Shown here: in pieces, positions 40,720 to 50,234 of the stretch
How the letters are laid out: each line of letters opens with the position of its first letter
Numbering within the stretch: position 1 is the stretch's first letter
DNA from: Nitzschia sp. DOCU1
Lineage: Eukaryota; Bacillariophyta; Bacillariophyceae; Bacillariales; Bacillariaceae
Reading direction: 5' to 3'
NCBI GenBank assembly: GCA_951394045.1
Contig: OX595986.1
Location: 3,377,534-3,441,533, forward strand
Length of the DNA: 64,000 nucleotides
Translations under genes and position numbers: made by a program
The notes under the pieces: generated by a model
What the model saw: only the letters and a program-made list of their open reading frames with translations
Told to the model about the DNA's origin: nothing
The model's database searches: none

Positions 40720-41426
40720 ATGGACTATATCAACAAGGGTGCCTCGGCGCTGAACAATGGAATCGATGCGGTCGTTCAATATGCAATGGAGAATGGAGTG
40801 GTCATTGCGATTTTACTCTTAGTGGCGTATTTTGTTCGAACAAATGGTACGTTGAATGGATGGAATATTGTTTCCAGCACTTGTTTATTTGCAAGTTTGC
40901 TTATACCATAATTTGCCCCGTCTATTAGTCGCCAAGAATCCTACTTTTGTGGAAGCGGCAGGTGGTGGCCATGTCTTGGCACAAGGTACCCCTTCTGCAC
41001 GCAATGCGACTAGTCGAGAGGAAGAATTACGGCAAGTACGATTGCGACAACAAGAATTGGCCAATGAACGAGCAGCCGAAGCTGCGAGACTCCTCAAAGA
41101 AAAACAAGAAAAAGAACGAGAACGAAAGAATCATGTGGCCAAGAAAAAATATTTGGATGGAGGAGACAAATTAGGAAATAGTAGTACCACAAAGTCAACG
41201 ACGACGACAACAACAACGAGTCGGTCTACGGATTCTTCTTCTTCGGCGTCGTCTGGATACAATCCCATGCAACCGTGGGCTGCACATAGCTCGGGATATA
41301 GGTGAGTACTATTAAAAATTGGATACGTCATGCGGGTATTGAATATGGCGTTTCTGACCTCCCTTTTCTTCGTTGGCAATGTACAGACCCGCAAGAAGGA
41401 CTGTGAATCGTGGATGAGGCAGGTAA
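40720..41426 (+). CDS. SELENOS: Selenoprotein S (VIMP), Sec codon TGA near the C-terminus
   Basis: Three exons: 40720-40846, 40929-41301 and 41387-41426, with GT-AG introns (GTACGTTG...CTATTAG and GTGAGTAC...TGTACAG). They give 179 residues if the TGA at 41415-41417 is read as Sec177; the frame then ends G-R-TAA (41424-41426). Architecture matches SELENOS: a membrane segment near residue 28-41 (VVIAILLLVAYFV), a long charged coiled coil (REEELRQVRLRQQELANERA, KEKQEKERERK), a Ser/Thr-rich linker, then GYNPM ... GYRPARRTVNRG-U-G, equivalent to the animal GGYNPL ... RPGRRG ... GGUG end. A SECIS fold lies 106 nt past the stop. In animals SELENOS sits in the ER membrane, binds Derlins and recruits p97/VCP for ER-associated degradation. 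Conventional annotation would end at TGA or omit exon 3. Confidence 0.92.
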
Positions 41427-41531
41427 AACCCAAGGCACTTTTTTAACAAGTGTCTTGGGAGGCTGGGGTGTGGTAGTGTGAACGTGCTGCCGCACTCTGT
41501 TTGTATTCGATGAGGAGAAGACATTGGTGGG

Positions 41532-41609
41532 AGTTGAATGACGTTTGGGTTCGTCCAACAAAGACAGTCTGTTGACGTTTGTTTGAATGGAACCTAGGCT
41601 GATAAAACT
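41532..41609 (+). ncRNA. SECIS element of selenoprotein S
   Basis: Helix I pairs AGTT (41532-41535) with AACT (41606-41609). Next comes the quartet TGAC (41539-41542) opposite TGAT (41600-41603), which forms U-U, G-A, A-G, C-U. Helix II pairs 41543-41552 (GTTTGGGTTC) with 41590-41599 (GAACCTAGGC): 10 pairs, three of them wobble. Unpaired AA at 41557-41558 stands 5' of a mini-helix (CAAA with TTTG), as in form-2 SECIS elements. All core features of a eukaryotic SECIS are present, 106 nt after the TAA stop. Confidence 0.88.
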
Positions 41610-42379
41610 ATACCAATCTCCTGACTTGGCAAGTCTTATACATGGTATTATCTGTTCTAGCTAAAAGAAAGTATGTTTACCCTCTTCCATAATGTTATAT
41701 GGGTGTTATTGGGAACGAGTACTACTGATAGACAACGCACAACAACGATTCTAGTAGAGGAGTCGTTGACTACTGCTATTGGGCCGTTCTGCTTTGCAAC
41801 TAACTACCTTTCAAAAGTCCGTATCGTAGACACGAAAAATGGAAACTATGCTTAGCAATCGATGGTGAGTGCGAATGGAGCTATTGTCTCTCTACTAGAG
41901 ATTAGAGCGGGCGCCCCTCGAAGCACCAATAACTATTGTTGGAGTATACGTATTGGCATAGCGAAGCACACAGAACATAAATGTACCTGGCACACAATAG
42001 TCCATCCGTTCAAAGTTGATGTTCCGAAATACCGGGGACGCCTACCTGGTACAGTACGAGGAAGAAGCTTCAAGATATCGTGTAGGGTGTAATCGTGTGC
42101 CAGCTCATCGTCTACGGGCCTTCCCTAATCCCATTTTGCAGCGCCGCAAAATACGCGAGGGATTTGCAGAACTTCAGAGCAACCGTACATTTTGTACTGG
42201 GCTTTACGAAACAAATTCATCCCCTCTTGCCCGACCATCGAACATTTTGACACCCTGGCAAAAAACGAAGACAACGACGTGTCGCCACGCACCAAATGGC
42301 ACAAGACCCCCATTCGACTTTTGGGTGTTCATTTTTTCTTTGCGCCATTCCAAGAGAACCCATAAAACCATCACCCCCC
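41610..42379. other. Intergenic region selenoprotein S / bZIP
   Basis: About 770 bp. Small ORFs (e.g. 42016-42417, another frame of the bZIP 5' region) have no features. The bZIP frame is open upstream to an ATG at 42296. Confidence 0.35.
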
Positions 42380-42826
42380 ATGAGCGGAGACGAAGCGAAG
42401 GACAAGGCCGATCTTGACGGCAGCGACGATTCCGGCAAGGAAGGAGAAAGTCTCTCTGGGAGCAAGAGAAGCCTCCCCGATAAGCCCATTAGCGAACTTA
42501 CCGCTGAAGAGTTGGCAACCGCAGATTTGAACGAGTTTGAACTGGACCCTGAAAAGCGGCGAGAGGTTCGAAAGATGCGACGTGTCATGGCCAACCGACG
42601 ATCCGCCCGCGAAAGTCGGGAGAGACGAAAGAAGCTTTTGACGGATCTGCAGGAGTCAGTGGAGAGTCTGACCTCGGACAACGCAAATCTTACCAAGGAA
42701 AATTTGGCCTTGCGTCGTGAATTGGCGGCACTCATTGAGCAGTCGGGGGGAGCTGCATCTTTGAGTATGATTCCCAATATTCAGTCTTTGCTTCAGAATA
42801 CCGGCATGGGAGATGGCAGCAAGTAA
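42380..42826 (+). CDS. bZIP transcription factor
   Basis: 148 residues from the ATG at 42380; an upstream in-frame ATG at 42296 would add 28 residues. The N-terminus is acidic (DEAKDKADLDGSDDSGKEGE). The basic region is RRVMANRRSARESRERRKK with the bZIP N-x7-R/K signature (N-RRSARES-R). Leucines follow at heptad positions: LLTDLQESVESLTSDNANLT, ENLALRRELAALIEQ. A short hydrophobic tail (SLSMIPNIQSLLQNTGMG) follows. Nuclear DNA binding as a dimer is the family role. No PAS or LOV domain is attached, unlike the aureochromes of this lineage. Target genes are unknown. Confidence 0.9.
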   Translation: MSGDEAKDKADLDGSDDSGKEGESLSGSKRSLPDKPISELTAEELATADLNEFELDPEKRREVRKMRRVMANRRSARESRERRKKLLTDLQESVESLTSDNANLTKENLALRRELAALIEQSGGAASLSMIPNIQSLLQNTGMGDGSK

Positions 42827-43439
42827 GGGGTTGCTGCCAGATGGGAAGTTTATGCACTCCCAGAATACGCTGCGTTGAACGCAGAAATAAGATAGTACAT
42901 TCATTTCAGACGAACCAGACCCAATCTTGCCAAAAGATGGTAGCTGAATGGGTCCGTTCTATTGCCAATTACTATGTACAAGCAATAGTACAATCGCGTG
43001 GAATCTGTAGTCGATCTCGTTTGGCTGATTCTGCTGCCCCTTGTCCACACGAATGGGAACGAAAAACTCCGAGGTACTTTTACATGGCGTTCTCAATCCA
43101 GAGTCCTTTGGCCATGGACACGCCCAAGTAAAATAAAGAGCCTCTACTAGTAGGGGAGGCTTCCTGTCACTTACTACTTGAGCAAGACAGAGAGAGACGC
43201 AAGTTCTTTGGGAATACCAGTCAAGGAAAATTCAAGTCCAATGAGTCAAACTACCATTCAGTCGTCTTATTCCATCAGTCTCACATTCAATCGGAAGGGT
43301 CGAAGGGATGACCATCGTCGCTGTTTTGAATCATCTCCCGATGGCATCATCATTCCGGTGAGCTTTGAGGGACCCATTCGGTGCTGGTACCGTCTTTTGG
43401 CTTTTAGGAACCAATCATATCACTTGAAAACGCGCGTAT
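42827..43439. other. bZIP 3' flank with a hairpin
   Basis: About 610 bp. It contains the imperfect hairpin at 43138-43161 just after an AATAAA-like AAATAAAG, and a frame at 43178-43759 that runs into the minisatellite. I see no supported gene. Confidence 0.35.
43138..43161. repeat. Hairpin AGCCTCTACTAG/TAGGGGAGGCT
   Basis: Imperfect inverted repeat closely related to the palindrome at 28828-28846 (shared CCTCTACTAGTAG). Confidence 0.55.
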
Positions 43440-43446
43440 TGCGCGG

Positions 43447-43745
43447 GGTAAAAGCCAAAAGACTGCGCGAATTACGCGCGATCGACCAATCATATCACAG
43501 GGTAAAAGCCAAAAGACTGCGCGAATTGCGCGCGATCGACCAATCATATCACAGGGTAAAAGCCAAAAGACTGCGCGAATTGAGCGCGATCGACCAATCA
43601 TATCACAGGGTAAAAGCCAAAAGACTGCGCGAATTGAGCGCGATCGACCAATCATATCACAGGATAAAAGCCAAAAGACTGCGCGAATTGCGCGCGATCG
43701 ACCAATCATATCACAGGGTAAAAGCCAAAAGATGCGCGAATGCGC
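43447..43745. repeat. 54-bp minisatellite, five full copies plus a partial
   Basis: Units begin at 43447, 43501, 43555, 43609 and 43663, and a partial one at 43717. The period is exactly 54 bp with only a few substitutions and no indel until the partial copy. Each unit contains GCGCGAATT, GCGCGATCGACC and CCAATCATATCAC; a solitary CCAATCATATCAC also occurs upstream at 43411. Because 54 is 18 codons, a frame on each strand stays open through the array: plus, VKAKRLRELRAIDQSYHR; minus, a hydrophobic IGRSRAIRAVFWLLPCDM. Neither has other support as a gene. Confidence 0.93.
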
Positions 43746-43837
43746 GTACAAGCTCATAACCTGAAGGGCACCCAATCGATCGACTAATACCGCCTAAACA
43801 AACATTCATCCATTGTTGTTGCTACTGGGTGAAATCA

Positions 43838-44330
43838 ACATGAATGCGAAAATGCGACAATGCGACAATGCGAGAATCGGACAACTACAACCGACACAAC
43901 AAACACGAGAATGTGTGAATGAGTGAATGACAAAGAACATGACAAACACGAGAATGCAAGAATCCAACAACCACAACGAACACGGCAAACATGAGAACGC
44001 AAGAATACAAGAATCCGACAGCTACAACAAACACAACAAACACTGCGAGAATCCAACAACTACAACAAACATGACAAACACAAGAATGTGAGAATCCGAC
44101 AACCACAACAAACCCGACAAACACAAGAACAGAAGAATGCGAGAATCTGATAACTACAACAAAGACAACAAACACAAGAATGCAAGAATGCATCAATGAC
44201 AAAGAACACAACAAAACAAGAACTCAACAAAACAAGAACACGAAAATGCGAGCATGCGACATGGAGTATGATGCGACAACGACAACGAACACAATAAACA
44301 CAAGAATGCAAGAATACGAGAAATTGTCGC
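43838..44330. repeat. Degenerate T-poor minisatellite
   Basis: Many variants of ACAA-CAAACACGAGAATGCGAGAATCC... follow one another over about 490 bp. The plus strand is strongly A/C/G-biased and almost free of T apart from GAATG and GAATC steps. Unit length varies (roughly 25-55 bp). All minus-strand frames are long and Val/Phe/Cys-rich by composition only. I see no gene. Confidence 0.75.
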
Positions 44331-44935
44331 TGAACACTGGCAAAACAACAGCCATTTATTCCACCATTTAGACTAGCCCAACATCAATAGTTATGGCTGC
44401 ATTGGTAAGCTAGGTCATGAGCCAAGAACAAATTGAACGGTTACAAGGGATATGAGGCCACACCACAGCAGGGAGAGGATCAAAGTTCTCAACAAAGGAA
44501 TAGACTCATAGCCATAATCAAAGCGGTGCTAGCTAGAAATCATGCTAACTTGTGCTTATCTCACTATTTGTATGTGAGCGAGCGATGGGCATCTCATTAC
44601 TATGGGGGGCTAGGCTACTATGCATTCCTGGTGATGTGGTGCCGGAGTACCCCGGATGTACAGCGTGGCCTCCTCGCTTCGCTCGTCGGGGGAATTATTT
44701 TTTGCCTCCGGCGGTACCAGCATGGCATAGGTGCCAGCTTTGAAGTTGTTCTCATCGATGAAAGCGTAGCTACATTACCACAGATACCTTGCCCACTTCT
44801 GCACGTTGGTCTCTGATCGCCCTGAAGCTTTGGTCCAAGCTCTCACGTTCTGTGTCATCATTTGAAATTCCCTGAACCGCCCATCAGAGCCATGCATGCC
44901 CGTCCATTCTAAGCACTGTTGCAAACAGAAAAGCC
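44331..44935. other. Intergenic region before the 1625-residue ORF
   Basis: About 600 bp. An ORF at 44433-44816 has no recognisable features. The promoter of the large gene is expected here. Confidence 0.3.
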
Positions 44936-47900
44936 ATGGATCAGCCATTGATTCAGAAGATTATCGAAGCAGTGGAGAGTGGAAATCAACGTTCCCTTAA
45001 TTCTCTATTGGGGTGCCAGCAAAATGTCGCGATTGGATCTGCTTTGATAACTTCAACAGACGGTGCTACCAAGCTCTTGGATACCTGGCGGTCTCGCCTG
45101 AAAGCATCTTCACCTACTTCGGGTGGATCCATAACATTGACTGAGGGATTTCAAGCCCTTCTTATGATACGGTCTTGCTACATTACGCCATGGGAAGCGA
45201 TGAGTGATATGGTCAAACACTGCCAACATTGGCAGATGATTGACCTTTATCGTTGCGTTTCTTCTGCGGAGATGTTTTTAAAAGAAGCTTCTCGTTGGGC
45301 AACGAGTAAAGACTCTGAGTCGGGGTGTCAGGAATTTATCAGGGGAGCAGTCAAGGGGACTATTGACCAACTCTTGAGCGACACTTCTTGTTGTCCTGGG
45401 GACAGATTCAAGCTCCTTGGAGATTTCCTAGTGGCACTTTTGGGGTTCGCCAAAAGAACTTTCAACGAGCCCACGAACGAAGAGTTGCGGCAATACATGG
45501 TCAGCCATAGACCGCCGTCGCTTACTTTCCACATGTGGCTCAGGCTTGTTTACAAGTTGAGATTCATCGTCACAGCCGGGGACATGGATGGGGTTTACAA
45601 AGCTACGCTTGCACACATGAACACTCATGGTTCTGGGCTACCAACGACAGCTCTTGTGAGTGTTTTGGATATCAGCCTATCAGTTGCAAAGACGACAATG
45701 ATAGGAGCTGATCAAGTGCCAAAGCAGAAACTCTCAGATTGGTACCGTATTCCAATTGACGCTCTCACCTGTATGGCAACCAGGCAGGCGGACTACGCCA
45801 TGTTGGAAAACCACCTTTCTTCAACATTGGCGACGATGCCACTGAAAGAACTAAACGAGTTCTGGAAGGTGTTGAAAACCGTAGCTATTGGGGTTGACTG
45901 GGTTGAAATGAGCGTCCTGTTACTTGTCTACCACTGTGCAAGCACGTCAACCGTGCGGGTCAGTTCCGATATTCTCTTCCCAGATACAAAACCGAGGGAT
46001 TCTTGTAATGAGTTGGTCACAGAATGTCAGTCTCGGTTGCTTGAGCTGCTGTTGCCAAAAGATGCAACCAATGAACAACTGGGCCTAAGTGGACAAATCA
46101 AAGACGACGAAACGCTCATTGTTGAAGTGTTGGGGGACCTGACTTATGCCGGTGACGGAATGATCATCGATCCTGATGGGGGCAGTGTACCTTTGCTGTC
46201 TAAAGCAGCAAAGCTTCTCTTGAATGTTGTTTGGATTGGTCGCTTGCATGAAACCGAATCTTACGCTGATTCTACTCATGTTGCAACGAGAAACAATAAA
46301 ATGTTGCGACTCGCAGACTTGATGCTTTGCGGTCGAACGGAAGTACCGGATTCGAGGGCTATGTTATTCTACATCATTTTGCAGACTATTCTATACCATG
46401 AGCTACCACCTTGTCGCCTAGAATTGGGCAATTCATTCCGCCGAGGACTGCTTTCAGAATCCAAGACAACGATACTGAAGAATTCATGCCTCGCGGCAGT
46501 AGCTCTTATCGTGGGCTCAACTGGATTGGACACAGTCTTGGACCCAGCAGCTTTGGAGCCTTGTGTCTCGCTCCTTCTTCAGCCTCTTGATTCAGAGACG
46601 TTCATGCAACTAGTGGCTTCATTGTCAGCGAGCCATGTAGGACGAAATGCGGTTTTGAGTGGCTCGAAAACGTTGTTGTCCAGAGGATATTCGAACTCGT
46701 GGGAGCGTAGCACCATGTCAGATGCAAATGGTGAGAGTGTAGTACGTGCTGGGTTGCTTGGGCTTCTGGAGCTTGTTCGAAGCTCGCCATGGCAATTGCT
46801 GGAGCTTGAGGCCTGGGCCATCTTGTCCAATTGTATCGTCATGGATGCACCCCACCTTCTTGTCTCAGATAGAACTTGGCTTTATGAACAGCTACTGGTA
46901 CTATTGGCAGACGAAGATTTGAGTCCATCCTCTTCAATACACTTCTGCAGAGCCGCCACCGCGAGACTTGCTCGGTTCATCTTGATCGACAACTCTCCTG
47001 ATGTTCCGGCAAGTTTCGTACCAGAGAACGCTTTTATTGTCTGGGAGGATCCATCTACATTGTCAACGCGCACGATCCAAACGGAGGATATCATTTCCTT
47101 GCTTCGATTGTCCCTGACTTTCTTCTTCCGCGTCAACGGCTTGGAAGTAGACGATACCATGGTGGCGACTCGACAGGCACATTTTCACGAGCAAGTCCTC
47201 AATCGAGTGTTGTTTCTACTAAACGAAGAGGCACACTCCGTCGAAGGTCGAGGAAGTCCCAAAAGCTCAGCGAAATCTTTGGGAGCACCAAACGCTGATG
47301 TTCTGTCAGACCAGGGCTCATTTCTGTCGCAATTTTTGCTCGTCGTCTGTGACTACTTGTCACCGCTTATGCGTGCACCCAATGAGGAGGAGAGTCATTT
47401 CGAGAGAGATATGGGGTCGATTTTGAAGAACGAGCGCGATGTCCTCGCTTCAGGGTCAATCAGTGAATATGGTAGTGCATTCTCACCCAATTGGTGGGCA
47501 GCGGATACAGATAACCTCTTCAGCACAAGAGAGGTAGACGTCGAGCCATCTTTTCTGCTGAAAATTGATCTTGCCCTTTGTGAACTCTTCATCGAAGTAC
47601 TATGTGGCCCTCTACTTCAAATTTATCTTAATCAAGAGAAGTCACCAGAGTTGTGTCGAAACATGGTACTTGCGGTCGGACGTGTTCTCGGGCTAAAGCA
47701 GAATATCGCTTCAAGCGCTGTCGAGGTCGATGGTGACGAAGATGACCCCGGAAACGCATTTGGCGTCCCCGCTGTGTTTCAAGCAGCCGCCGAATTTTTC
47801 TCTGCTGCATCCAGGGCAGTTCAGGATCTCGTGACACAAAAATCATCATTGGAAGAGGCAGACGAGATCTTCACGTCGATTTCCCTGTTTTGCAGGGCAG

Positions 47901-49813
47901 TCGATGAAGTACCAAGCGGAGCGGGTGTGGAAGGATGGCAGTCTATTCTTCAAAGCTTGTGGACAATGTATCATGTTGTTGGTAGCGAGAAGGGTGCGTC
48001 TCGCCTCGTATCTTATCTCGAGTCAAAAGTAACCGTGGAGTCAGTCGCTTCGAAGACAGATGCAAGCATTAGTTCTTTGAAGTCTATGAGGAGCTCAGAA
48101 GACGTGGATGCATCGATCCAGAAAATCCGACTAGGCGTTTTGAGAGCTCTGGCTACGAATCTTCGAATTGCCTCCGCCTGCGGGCCCTTGATAACCGCAG
48201 AATCATCCGAGAGCGAATTCAAAGTGGTGAATCAAGCTGAACATTCCGAGATTCCTTTCATCACGAGCATTTTGCGAGCGCTCGTTCACGATCTCAGGAT
48301 AGGACTCGAGGGACAAAGTGGTGGAATCACTGCCGAAATGTATGAATCATATCTTGATTCCATCCAAACATGTGCCCTCATTGTATATCAGTTTTCCATG
48401 CAAGTCGACTCGTTCATATTTGAGGCTTGCTTCTCTGTTTTTGCGGAAGTTATTGCTGTCGTTCGCGAAATACTTCAAACCTTCCCCCTAGAAGACGCGA
48501 CTCTCTTCCGATCCTCTTTAATTGTTGCGATTGCGGGCATCCCGGCCTTTTCACGGGAGCTGCTGAGAAGGCATTTGCTGTTTACACCTATGAACAATTC
48601 GAAGGTGCGAGAAGTAATGAACTCTGAAAGTGAATTGGTTAGAGGACTGTTCGATCAAGGATTGGATATTTTGAGGCGGTGGTCAGCACTTCGCGATCCC
48701 AATTCGGTACCATGGGATAATATCGCTGGAAAACTACACGTGAGTGACGTGGAGGTAGAAATCACCTCGTCGCCGCCAGCTATGGACGAAGCAGTGGCAG
48801 TTGAGAGGACAATCGAAGCCAGGTTACGGACCAAGTCTCTTTGGTCGTGGTCGCTATCTTGTACATTTGTGGCGCTCGAAGAGCAATGGCTCGAATCTTT
48901 TCGATCTATGGTAATGTTCTCGAAGTCGTCTCGAAAAACTATTGACAATAACTGTCAAAGCAGGTTGCTACACTTTTTTTCCTGCAGGCAGCAGGACCTT
49001 CACACTACGCTTTCGTGGTCCGGGCAACTGTTTGCGTTCTCGACTGCCGCCCCCGATTCCCCAATTCAACAGGTTGCGCTTGACATGCTTGCCATGAATT
49101 TACCGAGTGCACCCCGACTTCGGTTTTGTCATCTAATTGCTACAACTTCGAAAGTGCTAAAATACTCAATCGACCAGCTGTGCGCTCTTTTGGATCCGAT
49201 CTTGGAAGCAGCTGATCCTACCATGTGCTTTTTGGAGGCCATGAGTACAGTAGCGGCATGGCTTGTTTTCGATGAATCGAAGTCTGATTTCGCGGTTGGA
49301 ACTTTTCGCTGGCTCTCTATCCTTCGACGCAAACGTCCTCCGGGAGAAAATCCGGGCAAAGGAAGCGATAACACAAACTTGCTCCCCTGGGTTACGAAAG
49401 CGTCATTTCTTGTTCGAGACCTTCATGGTGGATTAAGAAATCTACAAAGAGCGCTAAATCGAAGTCCCGTCGGATCGAATACGGTCTTCGAGGCTTTCTT
49501 CCCTGGTGGTCGCGCGGAGATGCTCCGTTTGACTGCCCAAAAACTTCGCCTTTTGGAGCTCACGATGCCTTCCGAGTACTGTGCTCCAACATTGCCCGAC
49601 TTTCCGTCACTGGGAGGAGCCAAGCGACCAAGGAAGAATCGGCCGCGTCGTCAAGTTTCGGCATTGAGACGAAAGAAACGCGCCGCTACTCATACCACAA
49701 AAAGCCGGAATCGGATTGTGAATGCGTTTTTGAGATTGGATAAAAAGAGCGGCGACGATGGGGGCAAAGACGATGCTTTTGTCGATCTGGAAGACTTTCT
49801 GGTGGAAGGATGA
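44936..49813 (+). CDS. Very large uncharacterised helical protein (1625 residues)
   Basis: One uninterrupted exon of 4878 bp. I do not recognise the family. The sequence is mostly alternating helical and leucine-rich segments throughout, with many Ser/Ala/Leu/Glu-rich runs (e.g. ALLMIRSCYITPWEAMSDMV, SLLLQPLDSETFMQLVASLS, LGLLELVRSSPWQLLELEAW). This suggests an alpha-solenoid (HEAT/ARM-like) scaffold, but I cannot define repeats. There is no signal peptide or membrane anchor. The C-terminus is strikingly basic (GGAKRPRKNRPRRQ, RRKKRAATHTTKSRNR), a likely nuclear or nucleolar signal, followed by a short acidic end (DDAFVDLEDFLVEG). Large nuclear scaffold proteins such as ribosome-biogenesis or DNA-repair factors fit this profile. 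That is a guess from composition. Confidence 0.8.
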   Translation: MDQPLIQKIIEAVESGNQRSLNSLLGCQQNVAIGSALITSTDGATKLLDTWRSRLKASSPTSGGSITLTEGFQALLMIRSCYITPWEAMSDMVKHCQHWQMIDLYRCVSSAEMFLKEASRWATSKDSESGCQEFIRGAVKGTIDQLLSDTSCCPGDRFKLLGDFLVALLGFAKRTFNEPTNEELRQYMVSHRPPSLTFHMWLRLVYKLRFIVTAGDMDGVYKATLAHMNTHGSGLPTTALVSVLDISLSVAKTTMIGADQVPKQKLSDWYRIPIDALTCMATRQADYAMLENHLSSTLATMPLKELNEFWKVLKTVAIGVDWVEMSVLLLVYHCASTSTVRVSSDILFPDTKPRDSCNELVTECQSRLLELLLPKDATNEQLGLSGQIKDDETLIVEVLGDLTYAGDGMIIDPDGGSVPLLSKAAKLLLNVVWIGRLHETESYADSTHVATRNNKMLRLADLMLCGRTEVPDSRAMLFYIILQTILYHELPPCRLELGNSFRRGLLSESKTTILKNSCLAAVALIVGSTGLDTVLDPAALEPCVSLLLQPLDSETFMQLVASLSASHVGRNAVLSGSKTLLSRGYSNSWERSTMSDANGESVVRAGLLGLLELVRSSPWQLLELEAWAILSNCIVMDAPHLLVSDRTWLYEQLLVLLADEDLSPSSSIHFCRAATARLARFILIDNSPDVPASFVPENAFIVWEDPSTLSTRTIQTEDIISLLRLSLTFFFRVNGLEVDDTMVATRQAHFHEQVLNRVLFLLNEEAHSVEGRGSPKSSAKSLGAPNADVLSDQGSFLSQFLLVVCDYLSPLMRAPNEEESHFERDMGSILKNERDVLASGSISEYGSAFSPNWWAADTDNLFSTREVDVEPSFLLKIDLALCELFIEVLCGPLLQIYLNQEKSPELCRNMVLAVGRVLGLKQNIASSAVEVDGDEDDPGNAFGVPAVFQAAAEFFSAASRAVQDLVTQKSSLEEADEIFTSISLFCRAVDEVPSGAGVEGWQSILQSLWTMYHVVGSEKGASRLVSYLESKVTVESVASKTDASISSLKSMRSSEDVDASIQKIRLGVLRALATNLRIASACGPLITAESSESEFKVVNQAEHSEIPFITSILRALVHDLRIGLEGQSGGITAEMYESYLDSIQTCALIVYQFSMQVDSFIFEACFSVFAEVIAVVREILQTFPLEDATLFRSSLIVAIAGIPAFSRELLRRHLLFTPMNNSKVREVMNSESELVRGLFDQGLDILRRWSALRDPNSVPWDNIAGKLHVSDVEVEITSSPPAMDEAVAVERTIEARLRTKSLWSWSLSCTFVALEEQWLESFRSMVMFSKSSRKTIDNNCQSRLLHFFSCRQQDLHTTLSWSGQLFAFSTAAPDSPIQQVALDMLAMNLPSAPRLRFCHLIATTSKVLKYSIDQLCALLDPILEAADPTMCFLEAMSTVAAWLVFDESKSDFAVGTFRWLSILRRKRPPGENPGKGSDNTNLLPWVTKASFLVRDLHGGLRNLQRALNRSPVGSNTVFEAFFPGGRAEMLRLTAQKLRLLELTMPSEYCAPTLPDFPSLGGAKRPRKNRPRRQVSALRRKKRAATHTTKSRNRIVNAFLRLDKKSGDDGGKDDAFVDLEDFLVEG

Positions 49814-50234
49814 GGTTGCATTTTCTCGGCATGACGATGGTCCTTTCGATTTCGGAGTGCAAACATGAAAATAGTCCATCACCTCTCTTTGGTAGCAAAT
49901 ATAGCTTGTGCAGTCGTATGAATCGAATCGTCCTCCTGCATGCCGGCCGGCGCGCTCACCAACATCGCAAAACGCGCGCGCGGCTCTTGGCATCTTTGTT
50001 GCGCGCCAGCCAGGCAATTGGGCTCACAAAATTTCGAAGCATTTCAAACAAAACCGGACCCAGAAAGTTTTGCAACTCACGTTTTGGGTGGAACCCATTG
50101 ATTGTGACAGACGATCAAAGATCCTTCTCCGAAGATCTCGTCTCAAAGAGTTGTGACACTCCACTCTGACCGAATCGCTCTTTCTAATCCAACAATCTCT
50201 CACTTTTCTTTGGCGCCGTCCCACGAGTTGCACG
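49814..50234. other. Intergenic region
   Basis: About 420 bp between two plus-strand genes. A GC-rich patch at 49939-50005 contains CGCGCGCG. Nothing specific recognised. Confidence 0.35.

Noticed and set aside
42016..42417. ORF of 133 codons upstream of the bZIP gene
   Set aside because: It overlaps the bZIP start in another frame and has no recognisable features.
43447..43745. CRISPR-like array (regular repeats)
   Set aside because: Repeats are contiguous 54-bp units with no variable spacers, in a eukaryotic nuclear context; this is a minisatellite.
43178..43759. 193-codon ORF on the plus strand and 123-codon ORF on the minus strand across the minisatellite
   Set aside because: Both are open only because the period is a multiple of three; neither has a conserved region or a convincing start.
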